Of a DNA stretch of 64,000 nucleotides, positions 47,170 to 56,647 are shown piece after piece. The DNA comes from Corynebacterium meridianum (GTDB lineage: Bacteria; Actinomycetota; Actinomycetes; Mycobacteriales; Mycobacteriaceae): assembly GCF_016342265.1 (NCBI RefSeq), contig NZ_JAEIOS010000009.1, forward strand, positions 434,001 to 498,000, given 5' to 3'. The position numbers were made by a program, and so were the translations under genes. The notes under the pieces are model-generated. The model had not been told where the DNA came from, made no database searches, and saw only the letters and a program-made list of their open reading frames with translations. Numbering within the stretch: position 1 is the first letter of the stretch; every line of letters begins with the position of its first letter.

Positions 47170-47257
47170 GCCTCATCTCCTGGGATCATTCATCGACGCA
47201 ACGGTGGGGCCGCCTGCGGGGACGGTTCCGCTCAGGCATCGTTCCCCTGCCGATGGG

Positions 47258-47671
47258 TCACATCTGCACCATCGGGTGGGACCCGACCGGGATCCGGTTG
47301 CTGTCGACGATCTGCTTACCGAAGGGGAAACAGGTCACCGGGATCATCTTGAGGTTCGCCAGCGCGAGCGGGATCCCGATGATGGTCACCGCCTGGGCCA
47401 CCGCCGTGGTCAGGTGCCCGAGGGCCAACCAGAAACCGGCCACGACGAACCAGATGACGTTGCTGAAGGTGCTGAGTCCGCCGGAACCGGTGTCCGGGAC
47501 GATGACCGAGCGGCCGAACGGCCACAGGGCGTAGTTGGCCATCCGGAAGGAGGCGACGCCCGCGGGGATGGTGACGATGAAGATGCACGCGACGACCCCG
47601 AAGATCACGTATCCCAGAGCCAGCCACACGCCGGCGAATACGAACCAGATGATGTTCAGGAGGAGATTCAT
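47258..47671 (-). CDS. YccF-domain membrane protein
   Basis: A 137-aa protein of two repeated halves, each with a hydrophobic hairpin: NIIWFVFAGVWLALGY and later NVIWFVVAGFWLALGH, followed in each by an IPAG/IPLA segment and PFG (WPFGR, FPFGK). This duplicated pattern is the YccF family of inner-membrane proteins, whose function is unknown. On the minus strand TAGAAT ends six bases before the ATG, suggesting a leaderless message. Confidence 0.85.
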   Translation of the reverse strand: MNLLLNIIWFVFAGVWLALGYVIFGVVACIFIVTIPAGVASFRMANYALWPFGRSVIVPDTGSGGLSTFSNVIWFVVAGFWLALGHLTTAVAQAVTIIGIPLALANLKMIPVTCFPFGKQIVDSNRIPVGSHPMVQM

Positions 47672-47733
47672 GCCCTCATTCTATGGCCACTGTCTGGGCA
47701 TTTCCTGTGCTTCGCCCCCGAGTACGGCACGGA

Positions 47734-48582
47734 TCACGGACCGTCTCCGGCCCACCTGTCCGGCACCGGCTGACAGTGGGGGCACCACCAGATGACCCGC
47801 TCCAACTCGCCGTCATCCCCACCCCTGTCGACGCCACCGAGGAAACTCTGCTCGATCAGGCTCCCGCACCTGCGGCACGGGCGGTGGTTGCGTCCGAAGA
47901 CGTAGGTCGTCTCCCCCGCCCGCTTGACACCAGTGGTCACCCGCACCGGTTCAACGCGGTTCGCCCACATCAGCCTGCGGGTCACATCGAGAACCCGATC
48001 CACGTCCACCTCCGACACGGGCTTCGCGGGATGGACGCCGCACAGGAAACAGATCTCCGCGCGGTACTCGTTACCCACCCCGGCCAGATTCCTCTGGTCG
48101 AGCAGTGCAGCGCCGATGGCCCGGTCCGGGCGGGCCAGAATGCGGCGCCGCGCCTCATCCCGCCCCCATTCAGCCCAGTCGTCGTAGAGCACGTCCGGCC
48201 CGAGATGCCCCATCCGCTCCCGGTACTCGGACGCGGGGAACACCCGCACGAGCCCCAGGTCGAAGCCGACGACCTCGATCGGCGCACGGTCGGGGCCGTC
48301 ACTGAGCTGCAGAACCACCCGTGCCGCGTGCCCGGGTTTCCGCCACCGGGCCCCCTTCCGGTGCACGGACCAGGTGCCCTCCATCTTCAGGTGTGTGTGC
48401 AGGATCCGGTCGCCGAAGGACATGAACAGGTGCTTTCCGAGCGGCCACACCGCGCCGACGGTCTCCCCGGTGAAGGAGACGGTGGCGTATCGGGGTACGC
48501 GTATCGACGTCGAGGTCACCTCGCGTCCGCACATGAACTGCATCCGGGCGGACAGCTGGTGGACGGAATCACCCTCGGGCAC
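47734..48582 (-). CDS. nei: Fpg/Nei-family DNA glycosylase (Nei2-type endonuclease VIII)
   Basis: A 282-aa base-excision repair enzyme that removes oxidised pyrimidines and nicks the strand. After the start Met come Pro2 and Glu3 (PEGDSVHQLSARM), the catalytic N-terminal proline and its partner. LLDQRNLAGVGNEYRAEICF is the helix-two-turns-helix, and the C-terminal zinc finger is CRRC...CPHC. GTG at 48582 follows AAAGGAG; only this start places the catalytic Pro at position 2, so the longer frame upstream is rejected. A helicase Lhr gene close by is a common companion of nei2 in actinobacteria. Confidence 0.92.
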   Translation of the reverse strand: MPEGDSVHQLSARMQFMCGREVTSTSIRVPRYATVSFTGETVGAVWPLGKHLFMSFGDRILHTHLKMEGTWSVHRKGARWRKPGHAARVVLQLSDGPDRAPIEVVGFDLGLVRVFPASEYRERMGHLGPDVLYDDWAEWGRDEARRRILARPDRAIGAALLDQRNLAGVGNEYRAEICFLCGVHPAKPVSEVDVDRVLDVTRRLMWANRVEPVRVTTGVKRAGETTYVFGRNHRPCRRCGSLIEQSFLGGVDRGGDDGELERVIWWCPHCQPVPDRWAGDGP

Positions 48583-48986
48583 CGGGCTCCTTTCAGGATC
48601 ATGGGGGCACCTGATCAACCTGTGGGTGCAGGTGATCGTCTAACGCCGTGAACGCGGGTACACCTCATCAAGCGATCACCAGCTGTGGGCCCCGGCACCG
48701 GACCCTGTGTCGGTCAGGTCGGGCAAGGCCTGAGTCTTCTCCTTCATAACCTGCGGTGTCACCGCCAGAATGCCACGACCATCTTTCGGGCGGTGCACCC
48801 GTTCGCCACAACGGATCGACGATGTCGATTATGCGTCCACCGTAGATCATCCCGTGACATCGACCGGCTTCGATACCGGCACCGCGCCGGAATCACCTGT
48901 GCAACACGACGATTGTGCTGGCACGTATCCGTCCGGAACAACCCAGCATCATTGTGTACAACTTGTACAAGTTGTACACTGCGGTC
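48583..48986. other. Intergenic region upstream of the toxin-antitoxin operon
   Basis: About 400 bases. Apart from the palindrome at 48954-48979 I see no gene, hairpin terminator or repeat that I would support. Confidence 0.5.
48954..48979. promoter_or_regulatory. Perfect 26-bp palindrome, operator of the toxin-antitoxin operon
   Basis: The 26 bases are fully self-complementary and contain TGTACA three times, at 48955-48960, 48964-48969 and 48973-48978, exactly nine bases apart. It ends seven bases before the antitoxin ATG. This suits cooperative binding by antitoxin or antitoxin-toxin complexes and autoregulation. Confidence 0.8.
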
Positions 48987-49232
48987 ATGACACCCGTAAC
49001 GCTGTCCCAGTTCCGCAATCACCAGAGTGATTACATCGCGACCGCGCAGAGCGAGCCGGTGGAGATCACTTCCCGGGGTGCCGGACGCCGGGCCGTCGTC
49101 GTCTCGCCTGAGTTCTTCGACCGCGCAGTGAAGGCGATGGAAGATCTGGCGGACATCCTCGCCGCCGACGAGGCACGGAAGGAGACCGGACGAGTATCCC
49201 AGGAGGAACTTGAACGCGAACTCGGGCTCTGA
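48987..49232 (+). CDS. Type II antitoxin, Phd/YefM family
   Basis: An 81-aa antitoxin. The N-terminal part, TPVTLSQFRNHQSDYIATAQ, then EPVEITSRGAGRRAVVVSPEFF, is the DNA-binding dimer domain of the Phd/YefM fold. The acidic helical C terminus (about 50-81) would wrap the toxin. The ATG is seven bases from the operator palindrome and has no ribosome binding site between, so translation may be leaderless or weak. The toxin gene starts nine bases after the stop. Confidence 0.88.
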   Translation: MTPVTLSQFRNHQSDYIATAQSEPVEITSRGAGRRAVVVSPEFFDRAVKAMEDLADILAADEARKETGRVSQEELERELGL

Positions 49233-49241
49233 TCCGGACTC

Positions 49242-49499
49242 ATGCCCCATACGATCAGTTACGTACCATCAGCGGCGAAAGCCCTACGCAAACTCGACAA
49301 AAGCACCGCCCGCCGGTTGGTCGCCGCGATCCGGGAATTGGCGTCAGAACCGCGTCCACAAGGATGCATCCAGCTCAAAGGGGGCAAAGGAGAGTACCGG
49401 ATTCGTGTCGGTGACCACCGGATCATCTATGAAATCCATGACGATGGACTGATCGTTCTCATTCTTAAGGTGGCTCATCGTCGCGAAGTGTATCGATGA
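49242..49499 (+). CDS. RelE/ParE-superfamily toxin
   Basis: An 85-aa toxin. ISYVPSAAKALRKLDKSTARRLVAAIREL is the N-terminal strand and helical hairpin, followed by GCIQLKGGKGEYRIRVGDHRIIYEI and a final VLILKVAHRREVY. The basic residues in GEYRIRVGDHR and the HRREVY end are those of RelE-type mRNA interferases that cut in the ribosomal A site. Partner antitoxin upstream. Length is normal and no defect is seen. Confidence 0.9.
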   Translation: MPHTISYVPSAAKALRKLDKSTARRLVAAIRELASEPRPQGCIQLKGGKGEYRIRVGDHRIIYEIHDDGLIVLILKVAHRREVYR

Positions 49500-49669
49500 G
49501 ATCCCGGGCACCGGTCGAAACTGTCTTCCGGGAAAGCCGGAACCGGGTTTACTCTGCTCCACGAGCTGGGAACTCCCCACATCCGCGAAGAACGTTACCC
49601 TCGGCGGCGCATCCGCTGAGCTTCGCGAGCGGATCACAACGACCACGGACACAGTGAACAGGGAGAACG

Positions 49670-49744
49670 GTGACGGTCCTCAGGACGGTCGTCGTGCTCA
49701 CCGGGACAGCCACGATCTTCTTCGTCGTTCTCGGCGTGATTTAG
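49670..49744 (+). CDS. Possible 24-aa hydrophobic peptide
   Basis: A GTG-initiated frame preceded by GGGAG four bases upstream encodes MTVLRTVVVLTGTATIFFVV plus four more residues, a near-perfect single transmembrane segment with one charge. It could be a small membrane protein or type I toxin-like peptide. There is no homology I recognise and the length makes chance occurrence possible. Confidence 0.25.
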   Translation: MTVLRTVVVLTGTATIFFVVLGVI

Positions 49745-49753
49745 GACCGGGAC

Positions 49754-49840
49754 ATGAATTCCGCGGCGAAGAGCATCTTCACCCTACTGTTCAGCACGGT
49801 GCCCGCGTGTCTCATATTCCGCACTCACCGGAAGAGTTGA
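49754..49840 (+). CDS. Possible 28-aa peptide following the first
   Basis: An ATG frame starting nine bases after the previous stop, with AGGA upstream, encodes MNSAAKSIFTLLFSTVPACL and eight further, mostly basic residues. A short hydrophobic stretch ends in a basic tail. It is as uncertain as its neighbour; the tandem arrangement is the main argument. Confidence 0.2.
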   Translation: MNSAAKSIFTLLFSTVPACLIFRTHRKS

Positions 49841-49916
49841 TCGCAGGTCCCCGGCCGAACTGCGCCGGCACCGCGCTGAACCGGCCCCGTTCCCGGAGTG
49901 TCCGGGCCAGGCTCCC

Positions 49917-52900
49917 TCACCGCCCCGGTTGCCTCGGCCTGCGGAACCCGCCGCCGGGCGGCGGGTCGTCGAAGGTGACGTCGATGTCGACGGCATCCGC
50001 ATCGGCTGCGGCCTCGGCCAGCGAGCGCCCCGGTTGTGTACGCGCCACCCGGGGCATGACGGTGCCGGTGGTTCCGGCCAGCCGCAGCCCCTTCGGGGTG
50101 ATCGCGGCACCCGCCGAGCGGAAGGCCCCGACCAGTGGAGATTCGAGGGCAGGTTCCCCGCCGATCTTCTCCACGGTGAACCGGGACATCCGGCCCGCCG
50201 CGACCGCGTCCACCAGGGCGGCGACCACGAGGGCGACCATCTCCGCCTCCCCGACGGGGCAGATCCCGGGGAACAGGGTGAGGCTGCGGCCACCCCGGGT
50301 GAGGTACGCCAGCGGCAGCCCGTCGGCCAGGACCACCACGGCACCGGCGCCACGGGTCGGCCGCGCGCCCGGGCAGTCGGGCCACGGTAGAGCGGCTCCG
50401 TAGGGGTTCGCCGGATCAGCGGCGGCGAGCAGGACCACGTCCGGATCGGTGGTTCCCGACGGCCAGCCCTCGATGTCCGGGGTGTCGGCCAGTCCCCGGA
50501 GCCGGTCGATGACGGCGGTGGTGGAGAACTGTGCGGCGCCGAGCCCGTCGATGACGTAGCCGCGCATCGCCTTGCCGGTCTCATCGAAGGAGGACAGCAC
50601 CTTGTAGGCGAGCGCGAACCCGCCGGTGACGTCCTCGGCGACGACGCTGCCCCGGGTGACCACGCCGTACCGGTCCAGCCACGCCTCTCCGTGCGCGACG
50701 GAGCGGGTCGTCGGGTCGGTCGCCGGGGTCACGGCGGCGGCCCACCGGCCCACCATGTCCGGAGGGGCGGACACCGCCGTCGCGTTCGCCCGTTCGGCCT
50801 GCGCGAAGCGGGTGCGTCCCATGCGCAGGCGGTTGCGGGCGGGCCGGCGTTTTGCCCGGTGCGCCGTGGCGCCGGAGCTCGTTCCCGCGAGGCGGGCCCG
50901 CAGCGGCGCGAAGCTGTCCGGGCTGACCAGTCCCAGCTCGACGAGCTCCCGGAGGGCGTCCGCCAGATCGCGGGCCTCGACCGTGCGCGGCACGGCGATG
51001 TCCAGGTCTTCCTGCGCGAGGGTGGACACCTCCCCGAGCAGCTCGGCGAAGTGGAAACCGCCGCCCCGGCGCAGTACCGCGAGCACCGCCTCCTGCAGTC
51101 CGGTGAGCGTGGGCGGGTCGGTCCGCGGGGCGAGCTGTGCGGCGTAGTCGGCGGGCAGCAGCATGATCCACGGGTCCCGGGTCCCGGCGCAGCCCGCGCC
51201 CAGGATGAGCACCTCCCCGGTGGCGGTCAGCTCGTCGAGCAGCCGCGGGGTGTAGTCACCGACGCGGGCCGGCAGGACGAGGGTCTCCCAGGCACTCGCG
51301 GGCAGGCGGACACCGGCGAGCTGTTCGATGACCGTGTACACGCCGTCCGCGCCGCGCAGTACCGGGTGACGACCGACGCCGGCGATCTGGTGCCAGTCGG
51401 TGAGAAAACGCGCGAAGGTCGAACCGCTGACGGGCTCTGCCTGGGAACGGGCGAGCGCCAGTGATCTGCCGCGGATGGTGCGCAGGACCTCGACGGCGCA
51501 GTACTCGGGCCCCTCGACCCCGGCACGGTAGTGCCCCTCGATGACGGTTCCGTCGCTGACGGCCTGGCGGAGCGCGGTGTGCGCGGCGGCGGGCGCGAGC
51601 CCGAAGGTCTCCGCCAGGTCCCCGAGGGTGAACGGGCCGCGGGTTCGGGCGAAGCGGTTCACGAGCTGGGCCAGGGCGTCGGTGACGGTCGCCGGTTGCG
51701 CCGCCACGCCGGCGGGTACCGGCACACCGAGGGCGTCGCGGAGCAGCGGGGCGTCGAGGGACTGCGCCAGGTGCTCGGTTCCGGCGATGCGCACGAGCAT
51801 GACCCGGTCGCGGAGGTGGTCGAGGGCGAGGTCGACGACGGTGCCGGGCTCACCGAAGGTGCAGTGCTCGTGGACCCTGGTGACGGGGACGGGGCCGATG
51901 ATGCGCAGCACGTCGGCGAGTTCCTCCGGGCCGCGGGCCTTCCGTCCGTCGGCGGTGCGCTGCAGCTGGGCGTGGACCTCGGTGATGACCCCGGCGTCGA
52001 GGAGTTCCCTGAGCTCCACGGTTCCGAGCAGTTTCGCCAGGAGCGCGGGGTCGAGGGCGAGGGCCGCCGCGCGTTTCTCCGCCAGCGGGGTGTCGCCCTC
52101 GTACATGAACGCACCGGTGTAGTTGAACAGCAGTGAGGAGGCGAAGGGGCTGGGTTGGTCGGTGGTGATCTCCGCGATGCGGACGCGACGTGCACCGAGA
52201 TCGGCGCACAGCTGTTTCAGCGCCGGGAGGTCGTAGACGTCCTGCAGGCACTCGCGCACCGTCTCCAGGATGATGGGGAACGACGGGTATTTCCGGGCGA
52301 CGTCGAGGAGCTGCGCCGAACGCTGGCGCTGCTGCCACAGCGGTGCCCGTTTGCCGGGGGTGCGGCGCGGCAGGAGCAGCGCGCGGGCCGCGCACTCCCG
52401 GAACCGGGAGGCGAACAACGCCGAGTTGCCGACCTCCCGGGTGACCAGGTCCTCGATGTCGTCGGCGTCGAAGGTGAACAGGTCGGCGCCGGGTTCACCG
52501 TCCATGTCGGGCAGGCGGAGGACGATGCCGTCGTCACCCGCGACCGCCTGGGCGTCCATGCCGGTGTTCTCCGCGATCCGTGCCCCGACGGCGAGCGCCC
52601 ACGCCGCATTCACCCCACGTCCGTAGGGGCTGTGCAGGATGATGCGCCAGTCCCCCAGCTCGTCGGTGAAGCGTTCCAGCACCAGCGTCCTCTCGTCCGG
52701 GACGATTCCGGTGGCGTCGGCCTGCTCCGCGAGATAGCGCGTGAGATTCTCGTGCGCCCAGGTGTCCAGGCCGAGCCCCGCGGCGCGTGCCGGATCGGCG
52801 GCGACCTCGCGGCGGAACGCCCCGAGCGCGGCTCCGAGTTCGGCGGGGCGGCCCGCCTGGTCCCCGTTCCAGAACGGCAGCCTGCCGGTGTGCCCGGGGG

Positions 52901-54839
52901 CCGGGGTGACGATGACCTGGTCGCGGGTGATCTCCTCGACCCGCCAGCTCGACGCCCCGAGGGTGAACACGTCGCCCACCCGCGTCTCGTAGACCATCTC
53001 CTCGTCGAGCTCACCGACCCGGCGGGGTGCCCCTCCGTTCTCACCGGCGGTACCCGCGAGGAACACACCGAACATCCCCCGGTCCGGGATGGTGCCGCCG
53101 GAGGTGACGGCCACCCGCTGGGCACCGGGCCGGGTGGTGAGCATCCCCGTGACCCGGTCGTAGACGACGCGGGGGCGCAGCTCCGCGAAGTCGGTGGACG
53201 GGTAAACGCCGGAGGCCAGATCGATGACGGCGTCGAACACCTCGCGCGCGAGGGTGGCGTACGGGTGGGCGCGACGGACGGCCCCGTACCACTCGTCGAC
53301 GTGGATGTCACGGGCGGCGACGGTGGCGACGGTCTGCTGGGTCAGCACGTCGAGGGGGTTGCGGGGCACGGTCAGTTCCTCGATCGCCCCGGCCCGCATC
53401 CGTTCGACGGTGACCGCGCTCTGGACGAGATCGGAACGGTGCTGCGGGTAGAACGAACCCCTGGAGACCGCGCCGACGGTGTGCCCGGCGCGACCGACGC
53501 GCTGCAGTCCGGCGGCGACCGACGGCGGCGAGGCCACCTGGATGACGAGGTCGACGGCGCCCATGTCGATGCCGAGTTCCAGGGATGAGGTGGCCACCAC
53601 GCAGGTGAGCTCGCCGGACTTGAGCTGCTCCTCGATGCGGGCGCGTTCCTCCTTGCTCACCGAACCGTGGTGGGCGCGGGCGAGGATCGTGTCGGCCCTC
53701 CCGGCGACGTCGACGGATTTCATCAGCTGCGCCGGTGGCCTCCGGGTCGGTGCGGAGAGCGCCCCCGGGTCGTGTTTCTCGGCGTGGATCTCGTTGAGTC
53801 TGCTGGTCAGTCTTTCTGCGGTGCGGCGTGAGTTGACGAAGACGAGTGTGGAACGCGCCCGGGTGATCTCCTCGTAGAGCTCGGTCTCGATGAACGGCCA
53901 GATGGAGCCTGCGGTGGGCAGCGCCGATTCCTGCGGTGCTCCTGTCGCCGGTTCCGGCCCGTCGGTTCCGTCGAGTGGCGCGGTCAGTCCGAGGGGATCG
54001 TCGATGACGGCGTCCCCGATGGTGGAGGCGTGTTCCGGGGTGGGCAGGTCGGACATGTCGGGGACGGGGACGTGGACGTCGAGTTGCCACCGTTTCTCGC
54101 TGCCCGGCGCGATGATCGCGACGTCGCGGTCGGTTCCTCCGAGGAACGCGGCGACCCGTTCGAGGGGCCGGACGGTGGCCGAAAGTCCGATGCGCTGCAC
54201 CGGCCGCTCGGTGAACAGTTCCAGACGCTCGAGGGACAGCGCGAGGTGCACACCGCGTTTCGTGCCCGCGAGGGCGTGGATCTCGTCGATGATGACGGTG
54301 CGCACGCCGGTGAGTGTGCCCGCCGCCTTCGAGGTGAGCATGAGGTAGAGCGATTCGGGCGTGGTGATGAGGATGTCCGGCGGCTTGCGCTGCTGGCGGG
54401 CCCGTTCCTTCGCTGGGGTGTCCCCGGAGCGCACACCGACGGTGATGTCCGGCGCCGCGACGCCGAGCCGGTCGGCGGCCCGGGCGATCCCGGTCAGTGG
54501 TGCACGGAGGTTGTTCTCCACGTCGACGCCGAGTGCCTTGAGCGGGGAGATGTAGAGGACCTTCACCCCGGAACCGTCGGTACCGGTGGATGCGGGCACC
54601 TCATCGACACCGTCCGGGGCGGGTAGTCGGGTCTGCCCGGGGCGTGCGGTGAGCGAGTTCAGGGCCCAGAGGAACGCCGCGAGGGTCTTACCGGAGCCGG
54701 TGGGGGCGACGACGAGCGCGTGCCCACCGGTGGAGATCTCGGCCCACGCCTGTTCCTGCACGGCGGTGGGCCGGGCGAAGACGTCCGTGAACCAGGTCCT
54801 GACCTCCGGTCGGAAGCGGTCGAGTGTGGACGTCGGCAT
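49917..54839 (-). CDS. lhr: Large ATP-dependent helicase Lhr
   Basis: A 1640-aa superfamily 2 helicase. N-terminal core: RPTAVQEQAWAEI (Q region), Walker A APTGSGKT (45-52), TTPESLYLML, motif II DEIH (185-188), SATVRPLERVAAFLG (motif III) and VGRAGHTVG (motif VI). A winged-helix and beta-barrel module follow, then a long C-terminal half with further helical repeats that is found in full-length bacterial Lhr (about 1500 aa). It unwinds DNA and RNA-DNA hybrids 3'-5' and is tied to mitomycin and oxidative damage repair in mycobacteria. ATG at 54839 is preferred to 54848 because GGGGG precedes it. Confidence 0.95.
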   Translation of the reverse strand: MPTSTLDRFRPEVRTWFTDVFARPTAVQEQAWAEISTGGHALVVAPTGSGKTLAAFLWALNSLTARPGQTRLPAPDGVDEVPASTGTDGSGVKVLYISPLKALGVDVENNLRAPLTGIARAADRLGVAAPDITVGVRSGDTPAKERARQQRKPPDILITTPESLYLMLTSKAAGTLTGVRTVIIDEIHALAGTKRGVHLALSLERLELFTERPVQRIGLSATVRPLERVAAFLGGTDRDVAIIAPGSEKRWQLDVHVPVPDMSDLPTPEHASTIGDAVIDDPLGLTAPLDGTDGPEPATGAPQESALPTAGSIWPFIETELYEEITRARSTLVFVNSRRTAERLTSRLNEIHAEKHDPGALSAPTRRPPAQLMKSVDVAGRADTILARAHHGSVSKEERARIEEQLKSGELTCVVATSSLELGIDMGAVDLVIQVASPPSVAAGLQRVGRAGHTVGAVSRGSFYPQHRSDLVQSAVTVERMRAGAIEELTVPRNPLDVLTQQTVATVAARDIHVDEWYGAVRRAHPYATLAREVFDAVIDLASGVYPSTDFAELRPRVVYDRVTGMLTTRPGAQRVAVTSGGTIPDRGMFGVFLAGTAGENGGAPRRVGELDEEMVYETRVGDVFTLGASSWRVEEITRDQVIVTPAPGHTGRLPFWNGDQAGRPAELGAALGAFRREVAADPARAAGLGLDTWAHENLTRYLAEQADATGIVPDERTLVLERFTDELGDWRIILHSPYGRGVNAAWALAVGARIAENTGMDAQAVAGDDGIVLRLPDMDGEPGADLFTFDADDIEDLVTREVGNSALFASRFRECAARALLLPRRTPGKRAPLWQQRQRSAQLLDVARKYPSFPIILETVRECLQDVYDLPALKQLCADLGARRVRIAEITTDQPSPFASSLLFNYTGAFMYEGDTPLAEKRAAALALDPALLAKLLGTVELRELLDAGVITEVHAQLQRTADGRKARGPEELADVLRIIGPVPVTRVHEHCTFGEPGTVVDLALDHLRDRVMLVRIAGTEHLAQSLDAPLLRDALGVPVPAGVAAQPATVTDALAQLVNRFARTRGPFTLGDLAETFGLAPAAAHTALRQAVSDGTVIEGHYRAGVEGPEYCAVEVLRTIRGRSLALARSQAEPVSGSTFARFLTDWHQIAGVGRHPVLRGADGVYTVIEQLAGVRLPASAWETLVLPARVGDYTPRLLDELTATGEVLILGAGCAGTRDPWIMLLPADYAAQLAPRTDPPTLTGLQEAVLAVLRRGGGFHFAELLGEVSTLAQEDLDIAVPRTVEARDLADALRELVELGLVSPDSFAPLRARLAGTSSGATAHRAKRRPARNRLRMGRTRFAQAERANATAVSAPPDMVGRWAAAVTPATDPTTRSVAHGEAWLDRYGVVTRGSVVAEDVTGGFALAYKVLSSFDETGKAMRGYVIDGLGAAQFSTTAVIDRLRGLADTPDIEGWPSGTTDPDVVLLAAADPANPYGAALPWPDCPGARPTRGAGAVVVLADGLPLAYLTRGGRSLTLFPGICPVGEAEMVALVVAALVDAVAAGRMSRFTVEKIGGEPALESPLVGAFRSAGAAITPKGLRLAGTTGTVMPRVARTQPGRSLAEAAADADAVDIDVTFDDPPPGGGFRRPRQPGR

Positions 54840-54981
54840 GTCCCCCATTCAACCAAATGTTCGCATCGACGGTTCATCCGTGTCGAACGGCCGGACAATT
54901 TCCGAACATGCCCGACCGTGTGACGGGTATGACCCCTCGGGCACCGAGCGGATGCCCGTTCCAACAACTAGAGTGGGGACC

Positions 54982-55743
54982 ATGACCGCGAACATTGATG
55001 ATGCCATTCTCACCGCCCGCCTCGCCCAGGGAACAGGCGACATCCTGAAGGGGGTGCGTGACGTCGGACTGTTGCGGGGTCGTGGGCTCGGCGACGCCGG
55101 TGACGAGCTGGCCCAGAGCTGGATCGCCCGGGTCCTGGCGCAGCACCGCCCAGACGACGGCGTCCTGAGTGAGGAGGCCGCGGACAACCCGGCACGCCTC
55201 GGCAAGGACCGCGTCTGGATCATCGACCCCTTGGACGGCACCCGCGAGTTCGCCACCGGTCGACAGGACTGGGCGGTGCACATCGCGCTGGTCGACAACG
55301 GCAGGCCGCTGTCGGCAGCCGTCGCCCTCCCCGACCTCGGCGTCGTGTTCAGCTCCCACGACGCCCGCGCGGTGAGCGGGCCGTTCGCCCGGAAGATCAT
55401 CATGTCCCACAACCGGCCCCCGAAGGTCGCCTTCCACGTCGCGGAGAAGCTCGGCTTCGAACCGATGGACATGGGGTCCGCGGGCGCGAAGGCCATGCAC
55501 GTCCTGCTGGGCGACGCCGACGCCTACGTCCACGCCGGCGGACAGTACGAATGGGACTCCGCCGCACCGGTCGGTGTCTGCCAGGCGGCCGGCCTGCACT
55601 GCTCCCGTCTGGACGGCAGTGAGCTGACCTACAACAACAAGGACACCTACCTGCCGGATCTCCTGATCTGCCGGAAGGATCTCGCCGACGAGATCCTGGA
55701 GATCGCCGCCGGATTTCTGAAGGAAAACGGCTCCTACACCTAG
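54982..55743 (+). CDS. cysQ: 3'(2'),5'-bisphosphate nucleotidase / inositol-monophosphatase family, CysQ type
   Basis: A 253-aa magnesium-dependent phosphatase. Metal ligands appear in SEEA (63-66) and IDPLDGTREF (81-90), and the family signature WDSAAPVGVC is at 191-200. In relatives CysQ hydrolyses PAP, the by-product of sulfotransfer and sulfate reduction, and can act on inositol phosphates. TAGAGT ends seven bases before the ATG, with no ribosome binding site, so a leaderless message is likely. It is divergent from lhr and upstream of thyA. Confidence 0.85.
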   Translation: MTANIDDAILTARLAQGTGDILKGVRDVGLLRGRGLGDAGDELAQSWIARVLAQHRPDDGVLSEEAADNPARLGKDRVWIIDPLDGTREFATGRQDWAVHIALVDNGRPLSAAVALPDLGVVFSSHDARAVSGPFARKIIMSHNRPPKVAFHVAEKLGFEPMDMGSAGAKAMHVLLGDADAYVHAGGQYEWDSAAPVGVCQAAGLHCSRLDGSELTYNNKDTYLPDLLICRKDLADEILEIAAGFLKENGSYT

Positions 55744-55834
55744 GCCGTACCTCAATCTCTGCCCCCTGCCCGCACCACGCCGTTGATCCGTCTAATGCCG
55801 GGGACGACGTGGTGCCACCGTTAGTCTGGACACC

Positions 55835-56644
55835 ATGAGCGCCACCGCCATCCACACCCCCTACGAGGATCTCCTCGCGCAGATCATGCGCGAGGGAACC
55901 CACAAGGACGACCGCACGGGAACGGGCACGACCAGCCTGTTCGCCCGCCAGATGCGGTTCAACCTCGCCGACTCCTTTCCGCTGATCACCACGAAGAAGG
56001 TGTATCTGAAGGGCGTCGTCGGCGAGCTGCTCTGGTTCCTGCGGGGCGAGTCGAACATCGGATTCCTGAAGGATCACGGGATCCGGATCTGGGACGAGTG
56101 GGCCTCCCCCGAGGGGGAGCTGGGCCCCGTCTACGGGGTGCAGTGGCGCAGCTGGCCGACCCCGGACGGCCGGCACATCGACCAGATCTCCCAGGTCCTG
56201 GACCAGCTGCGGAACAACCCGGACTCCCGCCGGATCCTCGTCTCGGCGTGGAACGTCTCGGATCTGGAGAAGATGGCGCTGCCCCCGTGCCACCTGCTGT
56301 TCCAGTTGTACGTCGCGGACGGGCGCCTGTCCTGCCAGCTCTACCAGCGCAGCGCGGACATGTTCCTCGGTGTCCCCTTCAACATCGCCTCCTACTCACT
56401 GCTCACCCACATGTTCGCGCAGCAGGCGGGGCTCGATGTCGGTGAGTTCATCTGGACCGGCGGCGACTGCCACGTCTACGACAACCACCGGGAACAGGTC
56501 GAACTGCAGCTGTCCCGCGAACCGCGCCCCTATCCGCGGCTGCAGCTGCGCGAGGCGGACTCGATGTTCGACTACACCTTCGACGACATCTCCGTCACCG
56601 GGTACGACCCCCACCCCGCGATCCGCGGAAAGGTGGCGGTCTGA
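55835..56644 (+). CDS. thyA: Thymidylate synthase
   Basis: A 269-aa enzyme converting dUMP to dTMP with methylene-THF. Catalytic Cys152 is in [13 protein letters not shown], with Arg in DDRTGTGT near the N terminus, [17 protein letters not shown], and HVYDNH contacting the nucleotide. TAGTCT lies seven bases upstream of the ATG and no ribosome binding site is seen, so a leaderless start is likely. folA follows after three bases, the usual pairing because ThyA makes the dihydrofolate that FolA reduces. Confidence 0.98.
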   Translation: MSATAIHTPYEDLLAQIMREGTHKDDRTGTGTTSLFARQMRFNLADSFPLITTKKVYLKGVVGELLWFLRGESNIGFLKDHGIRIWDEWASPEGELGPVYGVQWRSWPTPDGRHIDQISQVLDQLRNNPDSRRILVSAWNVSDLEKMALPPCHLLFQLYVADGRLSCQLYQRSADMFLGVPFNIASYSLLTHMFAQQAGLDVGEFIWTGGDCHVYDNHREQVELQLSREPRPYPRLQLREADSMFDYTFDDISVTGYDPHPAIRGKVAV

Positions 56645-56647
56645 GCC

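Larger units (their letters stand above)
49500..49916. other. Region between the toxin gene and lhr, with possible small peptides
   Basis: About 420 bases. No conventional gene. It holds two consecutive short open frames with hydrophobic translations (49670-49744 and 49754-49840), listed separately with low confidence. Confidence 0.4.

Noticed and set aside
48583..48618. A longer N terminus for the Nei-type glycosylase
   Set aside because: The catalytic proline must follow the start Met directly; only the start at 48582 satisfies this.
48987..49499. The toxin-antitoxin pair as a marker of a mobile element
   Set aside because: Flanking nei and lhr are core genes, and no integrase, transposase, terminal repeats or att-like duplications are visible.
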